Source of the DNA: Mycobacterium sp. BK086
GTDB taxonomy: Bacteria; Actinomycetota; Actinomycetes; Mycobacteriales; Mycobacteriaceae
NCBI GenBank assembly: GCA_004362315.1
Contig: SNWL01000010.1
Coordinates: 62,001-126,000, forward strand
Length of the DNA: 64,000 bases
Direction: 5' to 3'
Positions 8,535 through 16,789 of the stretch are shown piece by piece (within the stretch, counting starts at the first letter, position 1; every line of letters starts with the position of its first letter). Under the pieces are notes generated by a model. The model did not search any database and was not told the origin of the DNA. It saw nothing but the letters and a program-made list of their open reading frames with translations. Both the position numbers and the translations under genes were made by a program.

Positions 8535-8568
8535 CAGCTCCGTGACCTCCGACGTTGGTTGTGCCCCT

Positions 8569-8781
8569 TCATTGTGTGGTGGCAGTCTCGACACTCAACC
8601 GCAGTGCTGCTTCGGGGCAGTTGCGCACGCCGATTCGGGCGTCGGGTTGTAGCACCGGCGGCAAGTCACCGTGCACTGCCACGTCGACGTGTCCCCGCAC
8701 GTCGGGCTCGAACACATCGGGGGCGAGGTCATAGCAACGGCCGTGACCTTGGCATCGGGCGACGTCGACGATGACTCTCAT
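8569..8781 (-). CDS. 3Fe-4S ferredoxin of the mycobacterial P450-associated type
   Basis: A 70-residue ferredoxin with Cys10-x2-His13-x2-Cys16 and Cys55-Pro, the CxxHxxC...CP signature of mycobacterial P450 redox partners in which a His takes the place of the fourth cluster Cys. It should carry electrons from a ferredoxin reductase to the P450. Start: the ATG at 8781 overlaps the P450 stop in an ATGA, and AGGAAAG lies 5 bp upstream; the longer form from 8799 is unlikely. Confidence 0.93.
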   Translation of the reverse strand: MRVIVDVARCQGHGRCYDLAPDVFEPDVRGHVDVAVHGDLPPVLQPDARIGVRNCPEAALRLSVETATTQ

Positions 8782-9962
8782 AATTGCTTTCCTAACCACA
8801 TAGGGAAACGGTCAACCGTTCGGACGCCGGGAGTGAAAGCGAGTTCGTCGGGCCGAGCGACCGAATAATGGGGAATACGGGAATGCCACTCGCGCAGAGC
8901 AATTGCGAGTTGGATCCGTGCCAGGTGAGACCCGAGGCACCGGTGGATACCCGTACCGAACGCGAGGTGCGTATTGACCGTCCGGTTCCACCGCAAGACG
9001 CTGGCGTCTAAACCTGCGACAGGATCCACGTTCGCTTCGCTGAGTAGCACGCGAACCCGCTGTCCAGCGCTGACAGGACACCCGCCCAACACCGTGTCGG
9101 CGGCTGCTGTCCGGGTGACGAACGTGACCGGAGTCGCCCAGCGCAACAGCTCCTCGATCGCCCTGCGAGGAGTGGCCACAACCTCTTTGCGGTACTCCGG
9201 ATTCTCGGCCAAGCACAGAAAGGCACAGTCCAGCGCCGCCGACATCGGTTCAATACCTTCGACAAGAAGGCCAAAGCACAAGTCGAGCAGCGAGTCCCTG
9301 TCCACCGGCGCACCGTCGATCTCGAGATCGAGAAACGCACTGAGTAAGTCGCCCCTGCTGTCGGCTTCACGACTATCGAGCGCTTCCCCGAAGTACCCGT
9401 AGGCTTCTGCGGTCATCGTCGCCTGATAGGCGATGACCTCGGGGTCATCCGACGGCTTACCGAGGACCCGGTTGGGACGGATCACTCCATCCTTGAGATC
9501 GAGAAACCATGGCAAGTCCTCGAGCGGCAAGCCAAACAGCGTCATCAGCGTCTGCGCGGGAAGTGGGATGGAGAATCGGGCAGCGAAGTCGATCTCCTGC
9601 TCGTTGGCGAACTCGTCGATAAGTTCGCGGGCCAATCTGCTGATAGTGCTCGCCAGCTGACCTGCCCGACTGGGCGCGAACAGAGGATCCAACACTGCAC
9701 GCCAGGCCGCGTGAGCTGGGGGGTCGAGTTCGATGGGAGGCACGGGACGTAGGCCTCCCGGCAACAGCCGGCCGGCGGATGAGTAGATCTCCGGCTGACG
9801 TAGCACCTCTTCGGCCTCGCACCGTGTTTTAACCACCACGGCCGAGCCGGGTCCGGGAGCCGCATTGCGGACTGGCCGCAGGACCGGTCGCGGCGAAATC
9901 GCGACCTCGGTGTCCGATGCGTCATGGGAGTGACAGGTTTGGTTGCGGGGCTCCCGGGTCAT
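8778..9962 (-). CDS. Cytochrome P450 with non-canonical I-helix
   Basis: A 394-residue bacterial P450. The haem-binding loop is FGTGIHRCLG with Cys342 as the thiolate ligand, and the ExxR motif is Glu271-LLR. The I-helix segment reads LLVEGIEPMSAAL: where most P450s have (A/G)Gx(D/E)TT, this one has Glu235-Gly-Ile-Glu238-Pro239-Met240. The acid is kept, but the conserved Thr that helps O-O bond cleavage is Pro. It sits between the Rieske protein (4 bp overlap) and the 3Fe-4S ferredoxin (4 bp overlap), a tightly coupled operon. Substrate unknown; probably a hydroxylase of the pathway encoded nearby. Confidence 0.93.
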   Translation of the reverse strand: MTREPRNQTCHSHDASDTEVAISPRPVLRPVRNAAPGPGSAVVVKTRCEAEEVLRQPEIYSSAGRLLPGGLRPVPPIELDPPAHAAWRAVLDPLFAPSRAGQLASTISRLARELIDEFANEQEIDFAARFSIPLPAQTLMTLFGLPLEDLPWFLDLKDGVIRPNRVLGKPSDDPEVIAYQATMTAEAYGYFGEALDSREADSRGDLLSAFLDLEIDGAPVDRDSLLDLCFGLLVEGIEPMSAALDCAFLCLAENPEYRKEVVATPRRAIEELLRWATPVTFVTRTAAADTVLGGCPVSAGQRVRVLLSEANVDPVAGLDASVLRWNRTVNTHLAFGTGIHRCLGSHLARIQLAIALREWHSRIPHYSVARPDELAFTPGVRTVDRFPMWLGKQL

Positions 9963-10384
9963 TGCTGCTCGCGCGCTCCCAGCGGTGCGCGGTCGAGCAC
10001 TGCATATAGGCAGCCCTCCACCACTCGCGTTGAGAAAAGCGTCAAACGTCGGTTGCGATCGGCGACGTAGCTCGGCGCGGACAGAAACGTACCGTCAACG
10101 AGCGAGTACCGATGGGCGTGAAGGGAGCAGGTGAGACCGCGCCGCGAAATCCGGGCGTCGGCAAGCTTCGCGCCAATATGCGGGCACCGGTTCTCCACGA
10201 CCGTGAACCGCTTGCGGTGGAAGATCACCAAGAACTCAAATCCGTCAGCTTCAATCACGCAACGCTTGTGTCGTGCCAGGACATCGGCCGCCCCGAGGGG
10301 GATCGCCCACTCGTCGCCAACGGTCGAGGCCGCTGTCGACATCGCGCCCTCATCTGGCCGATGCGGTGTGCTCACGATTTGCAT
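9959..10384 (-). CDS. Rieske (2Fe-2S) domain protein
   Basis: A 141-residue stand-alone Rieske protein. Cys67-Pro-His69 and Cys86-x2-His89 give the CxH-x16-CxxH cluster motif, and the rest is the small beta-fold typical of Rieske ferredoxins and nitrite-reductase small-subunit-like proteins. Start: ATG at 10384 has AGGAG 7 bp upstream; further in-frame starts at 10489 and 10342 are less likely. It is the first gene of the P450 operon, divergent from the fused ETF gene, with a TGTCA-N6-TGCCA dyad in between. An electron-transfer role with the P450 is inferred. Confidence 0.85.
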   Translation of the reverse strand: MQIVSTPHRPDEGAMSTAASTVGDEWAIPLGAADVLARHKRCVIEADGFEFLVIFHRKRFTVVENRCPHIGAKLADARISRRGLTCSLHAHRYSLVDGTFLSAPSYVADRNRRLTLFSTRVVEGCLYAVLDRAPLGAREQQ

Positions 10385-10450
10385 CCCGCAACTCCTGTCT
10401 AGGCGGAGGTGACGCCGGTTGGTTTGAAAAGTGGCGGTCGACTGCACAAG

Positions 10451-10466
10451 TGTCACTCGACTGCCA
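10451..10466. promoter_or_regulatory. Candidate operator, TGTCA-N6-TGCCA dyad, divergent promoter region
   Basis: TGTCA CTCGAC TGCCA, 67 bp from the Rieske start and 187 bp from the ETF start. It is nearly identical to the site at 2486. It may control both divergent operons. Confidence 0.5.
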
Positions 10467-10570
10467 ACATTAAGGTAGGCTGGTCTCACCTGTCAAGCAG
10501 TACGGACCGCCGAAACAATCTCGAGAACGTGCCCCATGTCGAGCAACTCGTTACCCCGGAAGGAACTGCA

Positions 10571-10660
10571 GTGAAACCCACAGGGAAACAAACCCTTCGC
10601 AGCGCCGTCGCTGCGATAGCCATCATCGGTACCGCCTCTCAGGACATCAGAAATGCCTGA
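10571..10660 (+). CDS. Possible 29-residue leader peptide or remnant of an exported protein N-terminus
   Basis: GTG at 10571 is preceded by AAGGA at 6 bp spacing and opens a 29-codon frame. The peptide has a basic start (KPTGKQTLR) followed by a hydrophobic run (SAVAAIAIIGTA), like the beginning of a signal peptide. Its TGA at 10658 overlaps the ATG of the fused ETF gene. It could be a translated leader coupling into the ETF gene, the stub of a deleted secreted protein, or chance. Confidence 0.25.
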   Translation: MKPTGKQTLRSAVAAIAIIGTASQDIRNA

Positions 10661-12473
10661 CGGCATGGCGTCGACACCCCGACCGTTGCGGATCGCCGTG
10701 CTGGTCAAGCAGATACCGGCGGTAGAAGAACTCCAACTTGGCCATGACGGTCGGCTCGTCCGCGATGGAACCGATCTCGAAATGAGCGCGTTCTGTCGGC
10801 GAGCGGTCGCCAAATCTGTCGAACTCGCGACGTCTGCGCCAGGTAGTTCGGTCACGGTCCTGACGCTCGGACCGGCATCCGCGGAGGAGGCGCTGCGCGA
10901 GGCGATCGCCTGGGCACTCGAACGCGGCGTTGCCGCCCGTGGTCTCCTGCTGACCGACCCGGTGTTTGCTGGCAGCGATACGATCGCGACGGCCCGAGCC
11001 CTCGCGGGTGCTCTCCGGCGCGAAGGTCCCTTCGATTTGGTCTTGACCGGGAAGAACTCACTGGACGCCGATACCGGTCAAGTGCCACCCCAGCTCGCGC
11101 AGCTACTCGACCTCCCTTTCGCCACCGGCGTCAAACGACTGGAGCTCGACTCGGATTTATTGCACCTCGGATGCGAGCACGAGGACAATTGGGTTGAAGT
11201 CGATATCGCGCTGCCGGCGCTTTTGTCCTGCGCCGAGCGGCTGTGCGACCCGGCCAAAGTGGCTCCGGAACAACGAGCAAACGTGGCGGCAAGCCTCATC
11301 CAGAGACTGGGCGCTACCGACATCGGACCCGGACCGTGGGGCGCGGCAGGCAGCTTGACGACCGTCGGTGAGTGCCGCGTGATGTCGGTCGATCGGCAGC
11401 GTTCGCTGACACCCGATGCGCCATTGGCCATCCAGGTCAAGGAGGCAGTGCGCCAACTCCTCGACCGCGGCTCACTCGTACCAGGCGATACGCAGCCAGA
11501 CTCACCGTTGCCAGCGACAGGCGGCCGAGGCGGGGTCATCGCGGTGATCGCCGATCCAGCCCACGAGAGCTTGTCCCGAGATCTTTGCGGCTTGGCTGCA
11601 CGATTGGCAGCCGAGACGCACGGTTCAACGCTCCTGCTCGCACCCGCGGCGATTAGTGCCGCCGCGGCCGGCGCATGGGGCGCCGATCGGCTGGTACGCA
11701 TCAGCGGCTCGGAGATCGAAGAAGATGTCGCGTCTGCCATCGCAACGTGGGCGCGCACCGCGCACCCTCACGTCATTCTGGCCGGCTCCACCGCTTATGG
11801 CCGCGAGGTCGCATCGCGGGTGGCAGTGGCTGTCGAAGCCGGCCTCACCGGAGACGCGGTGGAAGTCGATGTAATCGACGGTCGATTCGTCGCCTGGAAG
11901 CCCGCGTTCGGTGGCCAGCTGGTCGCCGCGGTCACCGCGACGTCACCGATTCAGATGGCCACCGTGCGCGCCGGTGTGATGCCCCGATGGACGAGCAGGG
12001 ACCAGGTCGCCGAGCAGGTGACGATCCAGTCGCCGTCGCGCGGTCGAGTACGCGTCCTGGCCCGGCGCCAAGAGGATTCGCTGCAGTCGCTGGATGAGGC
12101 CGCGGTTGTTCTCGGTATTGGCCAGGGCGTCAAGTCCGACGAGCTGCACCAGCTCGACGAACTCCGTCGTGTGTTGAATGCGGACATCGGTTGCACCCGC
12201 AAGCTGACGGACTCCGGCTGGATGCCGCATGCCAGACAGATTGGGGTCACCGGCCGCGCCATATCGCCGCGTTTGTTCATCGCGATCGGCACCAGCGGCA
12301 AGTTCAACCACATGGCCGGCGTGCGGTCCGCGGCCACCGTGATGGCCATCAACCCCGACCCCGATGCGCCGGTTTGGCAGCACGCGGACGTTGGCGTCGT
12401 GGCTCCGTTTCAGGAATGCGTTCCGTTGCTGGTCGAAGAGCTACGCCTCGCGATGCGAGGCGGTCATGGATGA
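10653..12473 (+). CDS. Electron transfer flavoprotein, EtfB-EtfA fusion
   Basis: A 606-residue single chain holding both ETF subunits. Residues of about 13-250 are EtfB-like (IAVLVKQIPAVEELQL, LTGKNSLDADTGQVPPQLAQ). Residues of about 290-606 are EtfA-like and end with the FAD signature region TGRAISPRLFIAIGTSGKFNHMAG and AINPDPDAPVWQHADVGVV. Normally these are two genes (etfB, etfA). The fused protein should accept electrons from acyl-CoA dehydrogenases such as 3352-5468 and pass them to ETF:quinone oxidoreductase. It overlaps the downstream acyl-CoA ligase gene by 8 bp. Linker sequence around 245-290 is Pro/Gly-rich. Confidence 0.9.
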   Translation: MPDGMASTPRPLRIAVLVKQIPAVEELQLGHDGRLVRDGTDLEMSAFCRRAVAKSVELATSAPGSSVTVLTLGPASAEEALREAIAWALERGVAARGLLLTDPVFAGSDTIATARALAGALRREGPFDLVLTGKNSLDADTGQVPPQLAQLLDLPFATGVKRLELDSDLLHLGCEHEDNWVEVDIALPALLSCAERLCDPAKVAPEQRANVAASLIQRLGATDIGPGPWGAAGSLTTVGECRVMSVDRQRSLTPDAPLAIQVKEAVRQLLDRGSLVPGDTQPDSPLPATGGRGGVIAVIADPAHESLSRDLCGLAARLAAETHGSTLLLAPAAISAAAAGAWGADRLVRISGSEIEEDVASAIATWARTAHPHVILAGSTAYGREVASRVAVAVEAGLTGDAVEVDVIDGRFVAWKPAFGGQLVAAVTATSPIQMATVRAGVMPRWTSRDQVAEQVTIQSPSRGRVRVLARRQEDSLQSLDEAAVVLGIGQGVKSDELHQLDELRRVLNADIGCTRKLTDSGWMPHARQIGVTGRAISPRLFIAIGTSGKFNHMAGVRSAATVMAINPDPDAPVWQHADVGVVAPFQECVPLLVEELRLAMRGGHG

Positions 12474-14085
12474 CGGCGAAACGGGCGGCGTTGCGCACGT
12501 CGGAACGATCCCACAAATGGCTCAGGCCAGCGCTGAACGATTTGGCGGTGCCGCGGCCATCGTCGACGGTGATCACCACCTAACCTTTGTCGACACCGCG
12601 CAGGAGATGCGCGCCGTCGCGGCCAGCCTCATCGCCCTCGGCGTCGAAGCTGGTGACCGCGTTGCGATCTGGGCACCGAATAGTGCAGCGTGGATCACCG
12701 CGGCACTCGGAGCGCACGCTGCCGGTGCCTGGCTGGTGCCGATCAACACACGGCTGACGGGAACCGAAGCCGCGTACATCCTGGCCAACACCGACGCGCG
12801 GGTTCTGTTCGTCGCGGATGGGTTCCTCGACCGCGATTTCGTGGGCTCGCTGCGGGGGGTAGCACCTGGGCTTCGTGCGCTGCGCAACGTTGTTCAACTT
12901 CCGCACCCGGGCGCGGTAGCGTCGAGCCGATGGGCCGAATTCCTCGGAGGTGGTAAACAAGTCCCGATCGACCGGGTCGACGCGGCGATCAACGCCGGGC
13001 GACCGGACGACATCAGCGATGTGATCTTCACATCGGGGACGACCGGCGTGCCCAAGGGGGTGATGCTCCGCCACGGTGCGAGCCTGGACGGGTACCGCAT
13101 CTTCGCCGAGCGCTTCGGCCTCAGCGCGGGCGACCGCTATCTCGTCCCGACCCCGTTCTTTCATTGCTTCGGCTACAAGGCTGGCTGGATGATCGGTCTG
13201 ATGGCGGGCGCCACCACATATCCGCTGGCGGTGTTCGACGCCACGGCTGCACTCGAACTCATTGACCGCGAACGCATTACACACTTCCCGGGACCTCCGA
13301 CGATGTTCTCAGCACTGCTGGACCATAATCGGCGTGACGAGTTTGATCTCTCGAGCCTTCGTCACGCGATGATCGGCGCTGCGTCGATACCCGCCGAATT
13401 GGTCCGCCGTGTGCGCGATGAGCTCGGCGTCACGGACATTTTGTCGGCCTATGGCCTGACCGAGAATCACGCGCTGGCGTCGTTGACCGCCGCGCACGAT
13501 TCGCCCGATGTCGTGGCAAGCACGGTCGGCACCCCGCTCCCTGGGGTCCGGATACGGATCGTCGATGACGCCGGGACCGATCTGCCGGGCGGCGAGCAGG
13601 GTGAACTACTCATCAACAGTCCATTGTTGATGAGCGGGTATTTCAATGACGACGAGGCGACCGCACGTGCGGTGACGGACGGCTGGTTGAGCACCGGCGA
13701 CATCGGCTTTTTTGACGACCAGGGTTGCCTGCGTATCACCGACCGAAAGAAGGACCTGTTCATCGTCGGCGGTTTCAACGTCGCGCCGGCAGAAGTCGAG
13801 AAGTCACTCCTTGGCCTCGATTCGGTGGCGCAAGTGGCGGTGGTCGGGATGCCCGACGGCTATTTCGGCGAAGTAGGCGCCGCGTTCGTGATCCCGCGCC
13901 AGGGAACGCAGGTCAGCTCCGACGAGGTGATTGCCTACGCGCGCGAGCATCTCGCAAACTTTAAAGTCCCCCGCTACGTCGAGATCGTCGACGCCTTGCC
14001 CCTCAACGCGACCGGCAAGGTGCTCAAGTCCGAACTCCGTGAGCGTGCGCGCGCCGCCGCTGAGCGACGCACCCAACCCAGCTAA
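12466..14085 (+). CDS. AMP-dependent acyl-CoA synthetase/ligase (FadD-type)
   Basis: A 539-residue class I adenylate-forming enzyme. The P-loop is FTSGTTGVPKG (about residues 188-198), followed by YGLTEN (A5), GWLSTGDIGFF and RKKDLFIVGGFN (A7-A8 hinge) and the A10 segment NATGKVLKSEL with the catalytic Lys near 518. It adenylates a carboxylic acid and forms the CoA thioester. Start: ATG at 12466 overlaps the ETF stop by 8 bp with GAGG 6 bp upstream; a longer frame from 12364 lies inside the ETF gene and is rejected. General form resembles mycobacterial FadD3/FadD17-like ligases, but the substrate cannot be assigned. Confidence 0.92.
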   Translation: MDDGETGGVAHVGTIPQMAQASAERFGGAAAIVDGDHHLTFVDTAQEMRAVAASLIALGVEAGDRVAIWAPNSAAWITAALGAHAAGAWLVPINTRLTGTEAAYILANTDARVLFVADGFLDRDFVGSLRGVAPGLRALRNVVQLPHPGAVASSRWAEFLGGGKQVPIDRVDAAINAGRPDDISDVIFTSGTTGVPKGVMLRHGASLDGYRIFAERFGLSAGDRYLVPTPFFHCFGYKAGWMIGLMAGATTYPLAVFDATAALELIDRERITHFPGPPTMFSALLDHNRRDEFDLSSLRHAMIGAASIPAELVRRVRDELGVTDILSAYGLTENHALASLTAAHDSPDVVASTVGTPLPGVRIRIVDDAGTDLPGGEQGELLINSPLLMSGYFNDDEATARAVTDGWLSTGDIGFFDDQGCLRITDRKKDLFIVGGFNVAPAEVEKSLLGLDSVAQVAVVGMPDGYFGEVGAAFVIPRQGTQVSSDEVIAYAREHLANFKVPRYVEIVDALPLNATGKVLKSELRERARAAAERRTQPS

Positions 14086-14103
14086 CACATCAGGAGGATC
14101 ACG

Positions 14104-15066
14104 ATGTCGGTGACCGCCTCGACGCCACCGCGGCGCCGCGGATCTGTGCGGCGAACCGTCACCCACGACTGCACTCGGCTCGAGGGATTGAACGGACCGG
14201 TCACCGTCTTGGGCCGTGGCCGTGACCTGCTCACCCCGGATCACGGCGGCACACAGGTGCTGGACACGGCACAGCTCGATGTGCAGGCCGACTTCGCCAC
14301 CGCGACGATCACATCGATCGTCGTCGAGCCAACGCATTCAAACCTGGCCACCCTAATCGGAGCCGGTGCGTTCAGCGGGTTCCGCGCTCGCGTAAACCAA
14401 GCCATGCCAGCGGAATCCGACTCGGGATCGTTGCGTTACCAACTCCTAGACGACCTGCCGACCGCCATCATGCTCAGTGGGCGGGCGCTGCGCGTCGCGG
14501 GACTTGGCCTCGACATGAAAAAGTCCTCAGGCGGCCTGCCCGTCGACATCTGCGCCGGCTGGGTCGCGGACGGAACATTGCTGAACGGGCTGACCGACAA
14601 CGGGCCTCCGCTAACGCTCGGACCGGTGGCCTCCTCGGTCAAGTCCGACGACGATAGCCTCGGCTGGCACGAGATCGGCCCACTGGCCGCATACGGGACA
14701 CGCCGCCACCGCCGGCTCGACGTCTGGCAGGACGACCGCGCCGTCCTGGTCGACGGCTTCTTCCGCGACAGTTTCGCCGATGCTCAGGGAGTGGAAACGG
14801 TCGTTCACGAATACACCGTCAGCGGTGCAGTAGATCCCGAGACCTCACGGTTCTTGTCGAGCGCGGCCGAAGCGGGGCCACTGCCCTACCCCGAGTGCCC
14901 ACGCGCTCTCGCCAGCGCCCAACGGGTGGAGGGCCTGGCCGTCGGCGAGCTGCGCAACGTGGTCCGGACCGGCTTCGTGGGACCAGGCACGTGCACGCAC
15001 CTCAACGACACGCTGCGATCTCTTCAAGACATCAGCGCACTGCTGCGACTGCTACATCGGGAATAG
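14104..15066 (+). CDS. DUF2889 domain protein
   Basis: A 320-residue protein recognisable by its C-terminal pattern: VVHEYTVSGAVDPETSR, LPYPECPRALASAQRVEGL, then ELRNVVRTGFVGPGTCTHLNDTLRSL, the conserved HE...CP...GTCTHLND core of DUF2889. Function of the family is unknown; members occur in actinobacterial and proteobacterial catabolic clusters beside CoA ligases and dehydrogenases. A perfect AGGAGG lies just before the ATG, 18 bp after the ligase stop, so it is third in the operon etfBA-fadD-DUF2889. The conserved Cys and His residues could bind a metal or act catalytically, which is inference. Confidence 0.8.
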   Translation: MSVTASTPPRRRGSVRRTVTHDCTRLEGLNGPVTVLGRGRDLLTPDHGGTQVLDTAQLDVQADFATATITSIVVEPTHSNLATLIGAGAFSGFRARVNQAMPAESDSGSLRYQLLDDLPTAIMLSGRALRVAGLGLDMKKSSGGLPVDICAGWVADGTLLNGLTDNGPPLTLGPVASSVKSDDDSLGWHEIGPLAAYGTRRHRRLDVWQDDRAVLVDGFFRDSFADAQGVETVVHEYTVSGAVDPETSRFLSSAAEAGPLPYPECPRALASAQRVEGLAVGELRNVVRTGFVGPGTCTHLNDTLRSLQDISALLRLLHRE

Positions 15067-15067
15067 C

Positions 15068-16453
15068 TCAGGTGAGGCTGGCAACCTGCCTCAGGTCAAC
15101 ACCCAGCATTTCATCGATCTCGGCAATCTTCTGATCGCCCTCGGCCGGTTTAAGGTAGCCACCGCGAGCATCGAATTGCCTGATCAGACGCGGATCGAGC
15201 AGCGTCTCTGGGCGACTGACCTCGTCGAGGGTCGGGCCGATCCGGCTGGCGATCTCTGCCAACCTCGGACGATCAAGCTTGAGAACCCGAATAGCGTTCT
15301 CGCCCAGCATCAGTCGCAGTTCGTCCTCCGCTACGCCGGCGAAGGCGTCGCTGAGCCATGCCTTGGTGTTGGGCCAGGTTCCCTCCGAATGGGGATAGTC
15401 CCTTCCGAATGCGATGGTCTCGACACCGATCTCGCGGCGCATCGCGACCTCTGCGCGGTGCACGAAGGACAGTGACGTGAGGCAGTTGGTCTGCCAGTAT
15501 TCACTGGGCTTGCGCTCGGCGGGAAGGTCAGAACGCGCGCGAACGTAGGCCTCATCGAGGTGACGCAGCGTCGCGGGCAACCAGTCTGCCCGAACCTCAG
15601 TCATGACGAGCCGCAGATCGGGATGACGGTCGAACACCCCGCCGAGCATGAGCTGCCACATCGGCTTGCGCGGACCGACATCCGCGAACAGGTCACCACC
15701 GGCACTGATCAAGGTGATGAACCGCTCCACCCAGTCCACATCGGCACCCCCTTCCTCCGCCTCGGCCTGCGCCTTCACGACCTCGATCGCGTCGAATAAC
15801 AAGCCCTGAGGTAGCCCGAACCCGGCATGGACGAACAGTGGCAAACCCTGTTGCTCGCACTTCTGCCAGAACGGTTCCCAGTACGGGTCATATAGTGGCG
15901 GCGTGTCGCTGGTTGGAGTGAAACCGGGCGGATACGTACCGGCAAACCCCTGATCTGAAATCCAATCGAGTTCTGCGAGAAGCTGATCCAAGTCGTTACA
16001 GGCACCAGTGGCGCCCACAACCAGGATGCGGTCCTTTGCCGTCCCGAAAACGTCAGCCAGCCAGCGGTGGTACGCCCGTATGCCGGCCTGGCACACGTCG
16101 GCGTCATAGCGGCGGTTAGATGCGCCGTGGAAAGGTGCGGTGACGCGCGGATCGCCGAAGTAGACAAACTCTGCCGCCACACCTTCGCGATCCATCTGAG
16201 CAAGCCTCGTACCGACATCCCAGAGCCCGTTCACGCCGCCCGAGCGCAGAACGCGGTCAGGATCGACGAATTCCAGATTCTCTGGGCCGAAGTCCCGCTC
16301 GAGAAGACGATGCATGACAGACGTGTATGCCTCGTTCTCCGCGTTGAGTTGGGGAAGGAGCTCGTGGTAGCGCCTCTCGAGGTACTGCGGCCAAGCCTCG
16401 GCAGGCATCTGCGCGTGCGAATCCACGGATACGACGATCAAGTTTTCGGACAT
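15068..16453 (-). CDS. Amidohydrolase family (Amidohydro_2) protein
   Basis: A 461-residue TIM-barrel metal-dependent hydrolase. The first strand is VVSVDSHAQMP (D-x-H), later ones LPLFVHAGFG, LRLVMTEVRADWLP and the C-terminal FGRDYPHSEGTWPN with the metal-ligand Asp. It is longer than the copy at 1148 (about 404) but of the same subfamily, with FDRHPDLRLVMTEV-like spacing. Start: GGGAG lies 5 bp before ATG 16453; the GTG at 16456 just before it is less likely. It converges on the DUF2889 gene (1 bp apart) and has a TGTCA-N6-TGCAA dyad upstream. Confidence 0.85.
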   Translation of the reverse strand: MSENLIVVSVDSHAQMPAEAWPQYLERRYHELLPQLNAENEAYTSVMHRLLERDFGPENLEFVDPDRVLRSGGVNGLWDVGTRLAQMDREGVAAEFVYFGDPRVTAPFHGASNRRYDADVCQAGIRAYHRWLADVFGTAKDRILVVGATGACNDLDQLLAELDWISDQGFAGTYPPGFTPTSDTPPLYDPYWEPFWQKCEQQGLPLFVHAGFGLPQGLLFDAIEVVKAQAEAEEGGADVDWVERFITLISAGGDLFADVGPRKPMWQLMLGGVFDRHPDLRLVMTEVRADWLPATLRHLDEAYVRARSDLPAERKPSEYWQTNCLTSLSFVHRAEVAMRREIGVETIAFGRDYPHSEGTWPNTKAWLSDAFAGVAEDELRLMLGENAIRVLKLDRPRLAEIASRIGPTLDEVSRPETLLDPRLIRQFDARGGYLKPAEGDQKIAEIDEMLGVDLRQVASLT

Positions 16454-16522
16454 CACTTCTCCCTGGTTTGAGGCCTCGGCCAGGCAGCAGGGCGCTGCGG
16501 ACTACTCGGCGTATCCAAGCTA

Positions 16523-16538
16523 TGTCATTCGACTGCAA
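16523..16538. promoter_or_regulatory. Candidate operator, TGTCA-N6-TGCAA dyad
   Basis: TGTCA TTCGAC TGCAA lies 70 bp upstream of the amidohydrolase ATG at 16453. One mismatch to the full dyad. The remainder of 16540-16790 shows no gene. Confidence 0.45.
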
Positions 16539-16789
16539 TTTGATAGATGAATCGCACCTTTTCGGAACAAATCTTTGGGATACCATCTCAACTGATCGTA
16601 CGAGCGCCCGAAGCCAAAGATCCTACGAGAGAAGGCCCTTTCTGGTCATCGGAAAAGCACTCCCCGTTCGCCCTTGGGCCGAGCTCTACACAGCAGCGCT
16701 CCGGGCGAAGTCCACAACCGGAGCGCTCCCACCCGTGCAGCGAACTCCCCGAGTCATTAGAGCCAGCCTGGGTGTGGGGTGTGCCCGAC

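Noticed and set aside
12364..12465. Longer N-terminus for the acyl-CoA ligase starting at 12364
   Set aside because: It lies inside the fused ETF gene in another frame and is not family-like; ATG 12466 has a ribosome-binding site and an 8-bp overlap typical of coupled genes.
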